Assembly: GCA_015680685.1 (NCBI GenBank)
Contig: MNCI01017909.1
Coordinates: forward strand, 1,174,790-1,238,789
Length of the DNA stretch: 64,000 bases
Direction: 5' to 3'
From: Gnetum montanum
Taxonomy: Eukaryota; Streptophyta; Gnetopsida; Gnetales; Gnetaceae
Shown: positions 1 to 10,896 of the stretch, piece after piece
Numbering within the stretch: position 1 is the first letter of the stretch
How the letters are laid out: the number at the start of each line of letters is the position of its first letter
Translations under genes and position numbers: made by a program
Notes under the pieces: generated by a model
The model's database searches: none
The model's input: the letters and a program-made list of their open reading frames with translations, nothing else
Told to the model about the DNA's origin: nothing

Positions 1-1572
1 GCAAAAGTATGGTATAGATCGTTAAAGACAAATTCAATACGACGGTGGTCAACAATGGTAGAAGTCTTTAACGAAAAATATCAAACCTACGCAAGAATGT
101 CAACCTTGAGGAAACAAATCCAAGGATGGAAACAAGCACAACATGAACCCTTGGACATGGCCTTAGAAAGATATTATGCACTGTGAAACAACTGTCTAGG
201 CCATGGGTTTTCCAAGGAAAGGCTAATGAATCATATCATTAATGGGCTACGTAATGAAACAAGAGAGACCTTAGGGATGTATGCCCAAGGTCAATTATAC
301 GAACTACGAACCCATCAAGTCCAAGAGCTTATTAAGCAGGTAGCAAAAGAAAAAGGAGAATTAGCTAGATGGGAGAATGTTGAAAAACACCAATGGGACC
401 AAAATCTCAATTTAACAAAGGTCCATGATCATAAAAAGGAGAAATCAATCAATCTCAAGGTGGAAACATCATCTTTGCCAACACAACAAACATTAGAAGA
501 AGCCGAGGCAAAGATCAATAAGATGTTGGAATGGACGTATAAAAAGTGTGAAGAATTTATAAACAATATTGGAGATGGAGTTTTGACAACCCAAGAAGCA
601 GGACAAAGTAGTAGACAATCAGAAAGAAGGGATAAGGAAAATAAGAGCTCAATTACCAATCATACGTATGAATGCAACATATGCCTGTATGATCACCCCA
701 AGGGCCAATGCCCAATATTGTTACATTTACATGAGCATTGGGGAAATACGTTACATCCAGAGTTCATACAGAGATACTATGTTCGATCACAGTGGAAACA
801 ATCCCAGTCGTGGGGGAATCCACCCTTACACTGGAGACACCTTTCATATCATCCGAATCCAAACGCTTATCTTGTTCAACATCATGTTTCTCTAACTGAG
901 CCAACATACTCTATCTCATGGGGGGGCCATTCTCCTCAATACTATCAACCCATGCCTCCAACACAACCACCACGTTGTGCACTTTATACTCCTCCTAACT
1001 TTCAACATTCTCATCCTTTTTTCCCTCCTTCTACATCGCCACCAACTATTCCTAAGGTGCTTGCACCACAACAACAACCCATGAATGACACTTGTGCTAC
1101 TACTACTAACAGCAATGAAAAGCCTCCTCAACATCAAAAGCGTCCTTTCTTTAAACACAGCTGTAAGAAGGGACAACACAATTCCGAGGCCACTGCATCT
1201 TCCAACTCAGCACAAGTCCCACACTGTGGTGCACCCTTATCTTCGAACCCAACGGCTCATGTTACTTCATCAAGACCACCAACTAACACTTCAACAACCA
1301 TACGACCCAATGAACACAATCATGGAAGACAACAACCTAAACCTTGCATGCCATCTAATAGTCCCAAATATCATAGTGGGTCAACTCATTATCTGGGAAC
1401 TACATCGTATAAAGTGCCCCACTATGCTTACTACAATCAAGTGTGTGAACCCCAATGGGGTAAGTATAGACCAGTTCCAATACTTCCAACATGCAAGGAT
1501 CCTCAACCTTCATTTATTAATCCTTGCCATGCTCAATCGATTAGTTATGGGGGGCATCCCCATTCTAAATAA
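1..1572 (+). pseudogene. Gypsy-type gag polyprotein remnant (Athila-like), 5' end outside window
   Basis: The reading frame is open from the left edge except for one in-frame TGA at 184-186. The first ~125 codons resemble the plant Retrotrans_gag domain: a W-x-x-S-L helix, then 'W..MVEVFNEKY', 'LRKQIQGWKQ' and a 'MALERYY' segment. A Lys/Glu-rich helical part follows. At about 668-712 a zinc-knuckle-like motif CNICLYDHPKGQC (CX2CX3HX4C, one residue shorter than the canonical spacing) is visible. The last ~260 residues are rich in Pro, His, Gln, Tyr and Asn and match no domain I know. No protease, reverse transcriptase or integrase follows, so this is a gag-only relic or a non-autonomous derivative. 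Family assignment is by resemblance only. Confidence 0.7.
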
Positions 1573-2930
1573 CAAGTAGGATTAATAAATATTTTTCATT
1601 TTCTTTGATTTTTCAATTTTTGTTTTCCAGTTTTTCATTTTTCAACTTTCTTGTTTTACCTTTTTGTCTTTTTGCGCTTTTGTAAGTAATCTCATCTATG
1701 AATAAAACACTCATGTGGATCGTTGGTTGAGGTGTGTTCTATGTTATTAAGTCATGAGCGATTAATTATTTAGACGATGAGCCCACTACATCCACTCATT
1801 CATTCTACAAATAAGAGGTTTTGTTTGAGGGTACAATGATATTCTTGACATTCTTAAAACTTAAAATTAATTTTGTATTCATTGTACCCATAATGAAGAA
1901 GGATGGACCAAGAGGGAATGATTAGGGTGTGACATCAAGGGGACTTGCGGATTCTCTTTGGTGATGTCTGTGGGAGTTATCATGCAACGTGGTTGTACTA
2001 AGATCCTTGTAGATCTAACGAAAAATGGGAGTAAGAGTAATCAAAAGGGCACTAAAAAATTAATGTTGTTCAAAGGGGCCCCACTGGAAAGACATGCACC
2101 TATGCCTGAAGGTTGGCGGCTTCTCTGGATTCAGCAATCGAAAAAAAAAAACGAAAAGACAAGTGTCACAAAACAAAAAATCACTCCTCCCTTGAATAAA
2201 ACACCAAGTGATCATACACCTTGTTGTTATGGTACTCTCAGAGTTGCTCATCATGGGATGAAATAATGCGATGTCACTGATTAGAGGCATGGACTTGGTC
2301 TTGATCTTGGAACGATAGGTTAATGACACATTAATCATGCTTTGCATGCAGGATTCATTGTGTCCTAGGTCAGTTACCTCATGTCCCAATCTCTACGATC
2401 CCTTTCTATAGTTTGTCTCATCTCACTGTTCATGTAATTGTAGATCATGTCCTGTGTAGCATAGCATTTTCACCTTATTCCGGTGACATTTACATGTGTG
2501 TGTTTTGTGAAGTTAGTGCGGATTACATTTAACCCTTCTAGTGCCCACGGACACTTTAAGTGTGGTTACACAAGGGCATTATAGGTTGAAACCTACTTTG
2601 GGGAGGGCTCACTTGTGTAATCTTTTGTAATCTTCACCTATGACATCGCTCACACACACCATTTCTTACCCTCAGCATAATTTTTAAATGATTCTCTTTC
2701 CCTACTAGTATTCCTCTGGATTTTAACGTTCCAATGTACCATTACCTACCCTTTTTCTTACAACCCAAGGTTTTATTGATAAAAACCACACCATCATCAT
2801 TAATGGTGCCTCTCCAATTCATGAAATTACCCTAGAACTCCTTGATAATAGCCAGTGTCCTCAATTTCCAACGTTAATTTCAAGAAAATCATTTCAATAG
2901 TCGATATTTTCATGGTGTCTCACATCACTA
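1573..2930. other. Non-coding stretch downstream of gag remnant
   Basis: AT-rich sequence with T-rich runs around 1590-1680 and no coding region I can support. It is probably the 3' untranslated part or decayed internal region of the flanking retroelements. The open frame near 1958-2266 has no recognisable domain and its composition is ordinary. Confidence 0.4.
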
Positions 2931-2937
2931 GGGACGA

Positions 2938-2980
2938 GATATCGCATATGCGATATCACGTCCCCACCACCTATAAATAA
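2938..2980 (+). promoter_or_regulatory. Palindromic GATATC element plus TATA box
   Basis: A perfect 20-nt palindrome occupies 2938-2957 (two GATATC half-sites joined by GCATATGC). About 15 bp downstream is a TATA-box-like CTATAAATAAG (TATA at 2972). The same arrangement recurs at 4395-4500 (+) and at 10681-10730 (-), so it looks like the core promoter of LTR-type elements. Function is inferred from position only. Confidence 0.5.
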
Positions 2981-3456
2981 GTGACCCACCCCCACAACAC
3001 TTAGCATTATTTTCTCATTCACACAAGGGGGGAGTTTTTGCCATTTTTCTCTGCGACTTGTGATTGAGAAACCCTTGCTTTTTTCCTCATATCTCGCTCG
3101 CTGCTACTCCAATTTTAATTTCGTTTCAACCTACTTGAACCCGAAGTGTTCAGCTTAGTCGTGGGGGAGGGACACTTGCCGAAAAGTGCCTAACTTTTTT
3201 GAAATTTATCATCGCCCAAAGGACATCATTTAGGGTAATTAACTCTAACACTTAGAATAATTGTGCCTAAAAATCATTTAACCCTTAGGTATACCAGGAG
3301 ACTAAAATGGCAACCACCTAAGTCACAGGACTCATTATTACAAACTTTCGGGCACGATCACACGTTATAACATAAGATCTTTAATTAAGGCAAGTAGTAA
3401 GGTATAACTTAATTTCAAAAACAACCTTACTAACCCTTGACCCCGTGTGATTGCAG
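2981..3456 (+). other. Putative transcribed leader of a short retroelement
   Basis: This region follows the TATA box at 2972 and ends at a splice-acceptor-like TTGCAG directly before an ATG at 3457. It has no open reading frame. It may be an LTR R/U5 plus leader, or a spliced 5' untranslated region. It is not similar to the LTR at 4383-5065 apart from the promoter motif. Confidence 0.35.
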
Positions 3457-4131
3457 ATGGCCTCGAAACGTGGACAACAGGAAGGTCCTACCCAAGGTGG
3501 AAGCAAACGAGCTCAGAGAGGTGAAGGATAAGTTCCTTCCGAACAACATGTAGAGTAGGAGGAACAATCATTTAGTATCCACCAAGAAGACCCTACTATT
3601 GTACAATCAAGGCAGGCGAAAGGAGGAGTTGCTGTAACATCTGAACAGGGACAATATCTCATGCTGACCTAGGATTGTGTTCAAACCATCCATGAAAGGT
3701 CCATATTCACTGTAGTGATCATGGAATTAAACTTTGGACCTTTCGTAGAATTTGCTCCAGAGGCCGTTAGGGATCACCTCAAAGGATCCCCATTATGGCC
3801 TACCCTCTCTGAAAGTGGTGCCTGGTACCTAGGGGAAATGTACCAATTTTGGCACAATAAAGAAGAAGGCACCACAGTTAACATTTGTGGTGTGACTATT
3901 GATTTCTCTGTTCAAGCCATTTTGGAAATATTGAACCTTCTGAATATAGGGCCAAAGGTTGCTCAGAATCAACTGGACACTTTCAGAACTAAGCAACTTA
4001 ATAAACTGTTGACAGAGAATAAAAGGATGGCGAAAGAAAAAGAGAAGGCTGACTGGGGTGCCTCTATCGCACAAGCGCAAACTTACGTGCATGCCAAGGC
4101 ACTCAAGGCCTTACAAGAGGAGAAACTCTAG
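3457..4131 (+). pseudogene. Retroelement gag-like / putative plant transposon protein, broken
   Basis: The frame from ATG 3457 runs 225 codons to a TAG at 4129 but has three in-frame stops in its first ~75 codons; the intact part is 3715-4131. The N-terminus is basic and Gln/Gly-rich. The middle (a phenylalanine-rich 'FGPFVEF' segment, a 'W-x-L' segment and 'VNICGVTIDFS') resembles the N-terminal domain found in plant retroelement ORFs often labelled 'putative plant transposon protein'. The end is Lys/Glu/Ala-rich and helical. The TATA unit at 2938-2980 lies upstream and an LTR begins 250 bp downstream, so this may be a compact non-autonomous element. Function unknown. Confidence 0.5.
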
Positions 4132-4382
4132 GCCATACTTTGACACTATCAAATTCTAAGACCTGGAGTGCAAGAAAAGGGAAAGACACCCATGGAGGAG
4201 CCACCGTCACCAGGAACTACATGAGTTCCAAAATTTTTGTAGATGTAGAACATTCTGTGTGTTGTGTCTTTGTTTTGTTTTCATTCCACACTGCGGCATA
4301 ATCCCATTTTCCCATCTAATAATCCCATACCTATCCACTATGTAATCACTATAACTCAAGGATGAGTTTTTATTCAGTCATG

Positions 4383-5065
4383 GGGGTATGATGGGATATC
4401 GCGATATCGCGTCCGCTGCGATATCGCATCCCCCACAATATCACGTCTTTCGCTGCGATATCGCATACGCGATATCGTAGTCCACCGTAATGTCTATAAA
4501 TAAGAAGCAGCTCTCCCTTGTTTTATAGTTTTAGAGTTAGATTGTGGCTAAAATTTAGTAGTTTGATCCCTCCAGAGATAGATTATTTTCCAGTGTCTAC
4601 CTGCAATGTGATGAATGTAATTGTACGACATCCTTTATTCGAGTGTGACGTACTTGGACACGCACATGACCGGAAATAAAGATCGAGATTACTTCATCAT
4701 TGCAGCATTCAATTTGTTAATTTATTTATTTATTTGTTATTTACTACTTTCCTAATTAGTCTCTCTCACCCTTAAACTCATGTTAGAATGCAGAATGAGT
4801 ACAACTTGATTACGAGCATTTAAGTGTGACTAGTTGATAACCCAGTGGCATATCTAGGATCTGTGCTTGGTAATCCTAGTGGTAGTCATGCACGAAGTCC
4901 AAGATGTGTACAGATGATCAAGGAATGGATGCTCATCGCACTTAGGCTAGATTAGATTCTTTTATTCTTTCTCTCTTAGCTTAGTAATTATTACCTTCCA
5001 TTGTCTTCAGGAGTAGGATTAGATTAGGAACACATCATACACCTCACTCTAGACTAAACCATACG
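4383..5065 (+). repeat. LTR copy, + orientation (inverted partner at 9.95-10.79 kb)
   Basis: It starts near TGATGGGATATCGCG and contains a GATATC array (4395-4477), a TATAAATAAG box at 4495 and an AATAAA signal near 4673. The whole segment, and its continuation to about 5345, matches the reverse complement of 9830-10790 with many shared blocks, for example the 'GACACGCACATGAC' and 'TTACTTCATCATTGCAGCATTC' blocks (the latter over 4692-4713). A PBS-like 'CTGGCACCGTCTACTC' near 5328-5343 follows, as expected inside a 5' LTR. Exact ends cannot be fixed without alignment. Confidence 0.6.
4395..4500 (+). promoter_or_regulatory. GATATC palindrome array and TATA box of the LTR
   Basis: GATATCGCGATATC (4395-4408) is a perfect palindrome. 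It is followed by further GCGATATCGC units to 4477, including a near-perfect palindrome centred on GCATACGC at about 4455-4477. The TATA box (TATAAATAAG) starts at 4495, 18-19 bp after the last unit. See the equivalent arrays at 2938 and 10681. Confidence 0.55.
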
Positions 5066-5191
5066 TGACAAAGCTAATACTAGTCCAGGTGGGAAGACAA
5101 CGAACTGCAACCTAAGGTTAATGATCGAGGTGCCACAACTAGTCCGTCTGCAGAGTTCGACCGGATCAGGCATGAAAATGCTCGTATTCGT

Positions 5192-6281
5192 ATGGTTGAG
5201 TGTAGGGGTATCTCGCCACTCATCACAAGTTGTCCAAAATCTAGAACATGTCCAAATTCATCCAATACAATGCTAACAACACATTGCCAGTTGGGCACTA
5301 TGCAAACACATTGTTTCAAAATCCTCCTGGCACCGTCTACTCTTTGGAGGGGTAAGTGCAAATTTAAGTTTTTTTTTTTTGTTTTTGGTTTATTTTTTGT
5401 TTTATTACATTACTTGGGTTTGATAATTTTTGTTTTGGTTGACATCTTGCAAGTACAGGATAGATGACCGTGGGCTAATCAAGAGTGACTAGCTCTTGCC
5501 TTTAGCCTACTGCATGTGCTTGGCAAATGGAATAGTCCATAGTTGGTGGGAATCCCAAATTTTGGTGCATAGACATGTATATCTCTTGGGGTCCCCACGC
5601 TACCTTCATCAAGCAAGCGAAGTAAGTATTCCTTTCTCTATTTTATGGTCATATAACTATTGAGTTGTTTAGGCTCTAATTGTTTAAATGGTTTTATTCA
5701 TATGGTTGTAAGTTTTATTTTAATTGGTTATACTTCTTATTTTTTTTATTTTTTTACATGATGTGTGCATCCCTAAGCTAATGGGTTGTTTTTGTTGTGT
5801 CATAAGGGCTACCTCTTCCTCCACCATCACTTTGATCACTTTAGGACATGCTAAGGAGACACTTATCCTTAAGTTTGATGAGATGGCTTTGGTGTAGCAT
5901 TAGTTGGCTAGTCAAGCATCTAGAAATGCTTAAGTAAACATCACCAATGCAAGTTTGCTTAATCTTTTCATGGCTCCTAGCCCAATCATCCCTACCCCTA
6001 AGATGGTGAATATCATCAACTCCTTTAACAAAGGAGTGAGGAAATTCATCACTCAAGTTCATGGTGTACCTATCACCTTGGCCATCAATGAATCTACCTT
6101 CTGTGATCTCTTTGGTGTTCCTCGCAAGGGCATGACAATTTCTGCCAAACTAGTGAAGGACATGCACCATCAAGAGGAGATGGAAGAATGGCTAAACACT
6201 CATCATGGCCATTCTAGATTGTCCCTAGACCAATTCCAATTTGTGGAGGCCAAGGAGGTCTATCCATTATTCCAATCTTGA
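5192..6281 (+). pseudogene. Degenerate retroelement leader and gag-like region
   Basis: The first frame (5192-5467) begins with MVECRGISPLIT, which also occurs in the inverted copy on the minus strand at about 9830, so it belongs to the internal start of the same element. A second open frame (5955-6281, 108 codons) has the layout 'NSFNKGVRKFITQVHGVPIT' followed by 'CDLFGVPRKG'. This resembles the domain in the frame at 3715-4131 (G-x-x-I then a Leu/Phe-rich helix). Between them the frame is closed. No enzymatic motif is visible. Confidence 0.45.
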
Positions 6282-8047
6282 GCATTCCCAAAGTTTTTAT
6301 CATGGAAGAAGGTCATCGGTATTGAACAAGCATGGACGATGAAAAAGATCCTCATGGAGGATGCTCAATTCAACTAGGTTGCTCATTTGGTTTTGGGGCT
6401 ATGAGGGGAGATCTTGAAACTTCAGAAAGACCTTACTATGATATTTCATATGCACTTTGCATTTTTTGCAACATATCTAAGAAGGTTCATGGAATTCTTG
6501 GTGGTGTAGAAGGATGGACGATGGGTGTGTCAAGACCCATCCCAACTTTCTAGGCCTTGGGTGAAACTTATTCATCCCATCATGTAAGCTCATGACCCAA
6601 CAATGGATGTTGAGGAATCATGGTTTGTTATCACTAAGCATTTTAAGTGATGTACATTGTGCTTCCCCTAACAGCATGGGGATTGAGCCCCAAGTTGCTT
6701 GAGGAAATGTTTCGAAGGCCAAGGAGTTGCACGCTTAAGCTAACAAAGTAGCTAAAGTAAAGTTGAAGAGGTCTATTATTGAGGAGACAACACTAGTCAT
6801 TGAGTAACCCACTAAGAGGAGGTTTGTCGTTAAACTTGATAAAGTGCATCATGTGCTGGAAAGTACATTCTATTCGTTTTATTATATTTTTTCTTAAGTT
6901 ATTTAGTATTTACATTCATGTTATAATGGCTATGTTGTTGTTTTGGTCTTAGGAATAATAAGCTAAATGGTTCTACATTTTGTCTCCATTGTTCTTGTAG
7001 GTAAAGAACAAGATTTGGTGGCCCAAGCAACAGTAGTAGAGACAAAGTAGAAATACCTAGAGGAGAAGTTTCTACATTAGCATGAGGATGAGGGATTATC
7101 CAACATTGCATTGGATGACCTTGATGCTATATTTGATGGTTCACAACTAGGTGAATCCCCTATTATCATCTTAGATGACACCCTAGATATTTATGAATTT
7201 CATTTGAATGTGTTGCATTGTATATTTTCATGTTCAAAGCTTGGTCTTAGTCATATAAGCTATAGTTATGCATGTTGCAACTCTTGAACCTTGGCTAGAT
7301 GCCTCAACCTCTACATTCCACATGAAACCATGGATGGAGGTTCCTAATAAAATGGAGTTCATGTGTAGGATAGTTGAAGACATGATCAATTGGTTGCAAC
7401 AAATTGCTCTTGATGTTGGTAAAAACCTTAGTTTATTTTGCCCTTAATTGTTCTTATTGTTTATGTATTTTCATTGGTTCATATAGGTTTTATGGTTATG
7501 TGGTCTTAGTGATCTAGAAGTTTTTTGGTTATTCCTATTATTTTTTATATAAATGTTTTGTTGTTATATTACTTGCAATGTCTAAGGTTGGATGGGGTTC
7601 TGACCATGCCATGGAAATTGATGCATTACCTAGCTTGCCACTTGAGGTGAAGAATGTTCCATAGAAGTTGTATGAAAGTACCGCTAGATGTGCACTTTCA
7701 TGTGCTAAAACTTCATGGGAATGCCAATGTTCGAAGGAGTTCCTATGGGAATGAGTTGTGGCGTTGGAAAGAGAAACTAAGAGATAGGATGAGGTAATTA
7801 AATATCTCTAAGATTGTAAGGAGTTGATGGAAGCCTAAGTAGCTAACAAGGACTTCCTACAAACCAAGGAGATAACATGGGCATGCTATTGGAACATCAT
7901 CCATGACAATGTTGCTCTTGCCAAGGGGATTGTAGAGCAGAAGCTATAAATGGACTTACTAGCTGGTAAGGCCAAGGAGTAGAGAGATTATTCTGTTTGG
8001 GTCTAGAGTGGGGATGACCATAAAAAGATGACAAAAAGAAGTACAAG
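6282..8047 (+). other. Decayed internal region of retroelement
   Basis: Only short, frame-shifted open stretches are present. The continuation of the gag-like frame can be followed to about 6600 in another frame. The rest is T-rich with fragments of Lys/Glu-rich helical coding, broken by many stops. No RT, integrase or protease motif was found. Confidence 0.35.
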
Positions 8048-8401
8048 GTGGAACGTGAGGCCTATCTTAATTGGTTGAAGGAGGAGTTCACCAAAGAGCA
8101 CAAATTGGAGTTGTTCGTGAAGGGGATTCAAGTAAAGAGTGTCTTCAAACTATTTGAAAACTCTCTGATGGTGGCTACTTCCCTAACTCCTCAGGTTTCT
8201 ATTGCTTCTAGGGAGGTGACTACTGCTGCATTTTCATGGGAGCCACCTACATGGACTGATATCAATGATAACAACATCTTGATAGGTGTTAATCTTGGGG
8301 AGGTGGACTGGGCCCACATGACCGAGGATCAAATCCTCCATCGTCTAGAGGTTGGCCTTTGGAGCTTCCCCATAGAGGACGTTACACTTGAGCCCTCCTA
8401 A
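8048..8401 (+). pseudogene. Helical C-terminal part of the decayed retroelement protein
   Basis: This 117-codon frame (no ATG; opened within a longer broken frame) is acidic, with a Glu/Lys-rich start and a Trp/Asp-rich end 'DWAHMTEDQILHRL'. It ends in TAA at 8400-8402. It is not recognised as a host protein. By position it is the 3' end of the degenerate coding region that begins near 5.9 kb. Confidence 0.3.
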
Positions 8402-9017
8402 GTTTGCTTATTTTATTTTATTTTAGCATGTTTTATTTTTAGTTTAATTTAAGTTAATTTAATTTGGTTTGATATTGTGTTGATTACTAACTAGACTTTT
8501 GTTATTATGCTATAGGTACAAGGTGACAATAGTGGCTCTGGTGGGGACAATGTTGGAGATGCTCATCCTTCCCCTCTAGATGCACCTAAGCACCATTTGT
8601 TGACTATGTATTTGGCTATTTATATTTGTTGATGATGATGTTGGTTGTTGTGGCTAGTGTTAGCCATTGGTTGTTGAGAGATGGTTTACTTGTTTTTATG
8701 TTTTTTTATTACTACATAATGTAGCTATGGCTATAGTACTTGTATTTATTTCATGTGTTGTTTAAACTTTTGTCACACTAGTGTGATAGTGGCTATGCAT
8801 TACAGACATTTTAATTATTATTTTTAAACTTTAATTTTGTTTATATGTTTTAATATTATTAGTTTTATGCATGCTATATGTTTCACGTTTCAGGCTACTT
8901 TGGTTACATCATATAGTTATAATGTAATAATTCAGTAAAGTAATATGTAAATCAGCTAGGCAACTAGGATGTAAAGTAGGTTGTGATGGATTATAATAGG
9001 TTATAAAAAGTGCTACT
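8402..9017. other. AT-rich stretch without genes
   Basis: T-rich, low-complexity sequence with no coding or RNA feature that I can support; probably the untranslated tail of the decayed element. Confidence 0.4.
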
Positions 9018-9149
9018 AGTTTTAGGCCATGGAAGGTCATGTGTATTGCTAGTTTTAGGCCATGGCAAGCTACGTGTTTTGCCAATTTTAAGCCATAGCA
9101 GGCTATGCGTTTTGCCAATTTTAGGACATGGTGGGCCACACATATAAAA
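9018..9149. repeat. 33-bp minisatellite, 4 copies
   Basis: Four diverged copies begin at 9018, 9051, 9084 and 9117, each built around AGTTTTAGGCCATGG. The unit length is a multiple of three. On the minus strand it reads as an 11-residue repeat containing 'CHGLKLA' (9139 down to 8999), but no evidence says that this is translated. Confidence 0.75.
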
Positions 9150-9545
9150 AAGGAAAAGTTTTTTATAAATTTTGTGTTTTATTATTTTTTTATGAGTTTT
9201 TCAAATTTTAAAATTTTAATGGTTTTTTTCATGTTTCATGCATTAAAATAGATAAGGCATAAAAAGGTAAATTGTAAACAAGAGTAAACTCTAAGTTACA
9301 TGCAATGTTAAGTCAACATGAGGCAAAACAAAGTAACATAAAATGGTACATGTAACTAATGTTCAACCTAGGCTAAGAAGGCAATAAAGAAGGCTACATG
9401 GTTATGGGTATAAGGGCAAGTGAATAAGAAACATACATCAATCATGCAAGTGTTTCTTAATCTTCAAAAGATCAAGAAAGATGTATGACCTACATTGCAC
9501 GATTTTGTATTCTTCATTTCCTTTGCTAACCACGTTGAAGGGGAG

Positions 9546-9829
9546 TTAACCACGATCAAGAAAGGTGGATGGTCTACATTGTACGATTTTGTATTCCTCC
9601 CATGGTGCATCCATGGTTACATTGTTATCAACTTTGGCCTCTTCTACTTCATCAAGTTTCTTAACTTTGTGATTAATAGTAGGAGCTTCTTCCTGAAACT
9701 CCACTTCAAATCCTTGTTCTATGTCAACATTGTTAACTATCAAGGGTACCACACTATTGGCATGGATAATTATTTCATCTCTCTCATAAGGCAGGTGAAT
9801 TTCTTGATGGATGGTGATGAGTGGCGAGG
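9546..9829 (-). pseudogene. Internal-region frame of the minus LTR element
   Basis: The frame continues from the leader, is acidic and Val/Glu-rich and ends near 9546. It has no recognisable motif. It is read as the 5' internal sequence of the minus-oriented element. Confidence 0.3.
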
Positions 9830-10160
9830 TACCCCTACACTCAACCATACGAAACGAGCGTCGCACGCGTGATCCGGTCGAACTCCGCAGATGGACTAGT
9901 TGTGGCACCTAGATAGTTAGCCTTAGGTCGCAGTTCGCTGTCTTCCCACCTAGACTAGTATTGCATATGTCACGTATGGTTTAGTCTAGATGAGGTGTAT
10001 GATGTGTTTCCTAATCTAAGCTACTCCTGGAGGCAGTGGAAAATAATACTAACTAATCTAAGCTAGGAGGAAAAGGGTAAGAAAATCTAATCTAGCCTAA
10101 GTGCAATGAGGAACCGATTCCTTGATCAACCGTACACATCTTGGACTTCGTGCACGACTA

Positions 10161-10285
10161 CCACTGGGACTACCAAGCATAGCTCCGAGGTACACCACTG
10201 GGATTACCAAGTGCATATCCCAAATACGCCACTGGGTTACCAAGCGTAGATCCCCCTAGCTACACCACTGGGCTACCAAGCAGTC
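10161..10285. repeat. ~34-bp tandem repeat, 4 copies, inside LTR
   Basis: CCACTGGG(A/T/C)TACCAAG occurs at 10161, 10195, 10229 and 10265 (periods 34, 34, 36). The + copy of the LTR holds only about two diverged units in the reverse sense (4850-4890). The array therefore expanded or contracted after the copies separated. Confidence 0.75.
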
Positions 10286-10680
10286 ACACTTAAATGCTCG
10301 TAATCAAGTCGTACTCGTTCCGCTTCTAGGAGTTTAAGGGTGAGAGACTAATCGCGATGAGTAACCGATTCCTTGACTAGCCGTACACACCCGTAGATGC
10401 TCGTAGTCAAGTCGTACTCACACTGCGCTATGAAAGCAATAAATAAGATTAAATAAATAACAAATAAATAAACTAAGTGAATGCTGCAATGATGAAGTAA
10501 TTTTGATCTTTATTGCCAGTCATGTGCGTGTCCAAATACGACACACTCGAATAAAGACACTGTACAATTACATTCACCACACTGCAGGCAGACACGGGAA
10601 AAAATCTAACTTTGGAGGGATCAAACTACCAGAGCTTCGCTACTCTAAAACTGGGATGTCAATTGAGGGAGAGTCGCCTC

Positions 10681-10790
10681 TTATTTATACAAATTGCGGC
10701 TGATTGCGATATCGCGTACGCAATATCGTAGGGGAAGATGCGATATTGCGGCGGATGCGATATCGCGGCCTATGCGAATCGCATCTCATC
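10681..10790 (-). promoter_or_regulatory. GATATC palindrome array and TATA box of the minus LTR
   Basis: On the minus strand, GCGATATCGC-type units (10707-10770, including the near palindrome around CGCGTACGC) stand about 19 bp upstream of TATAAATAAG (10681-10689). The design matches the arrays at 2938-2980 and 4395-4500. Confidence 0.55.
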
Positions 10791-10896
10791 AGATGGGTAA
10801 GGATATAGCTTGTAATTGAGCTAGCCAAAGCCTCCCCATGATGAGGTTAAATCTTGGTGTCTCTTTCACTACCAAGAAATTGGTTGTTAAGGGGAA

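Larger units (their letters stand above)
9830..10790 (-). repeat. LTR copy plus start of internal region, - orientation
   Basis: This is the reverse-complement partner of 4383-5345. In minus orientation it begins near 10790 with TGATGAGATGCGATTCGC, has GATATC units at 10708-10770, a TATA box (minus strand, 10681-10689) and an AATAAA-like signal near 10510. It ends with the same leader sequence, including MVECRGTSPLIT on the minus strand near 9830. The copy is expanded internally by the 34-bp tandem repeat at 10161-10285. The two copies converge on 5.3-9.8 kb, which suggests two elements inserted in opposite directions or one inverted rearrangement. Confidence 0.6.
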
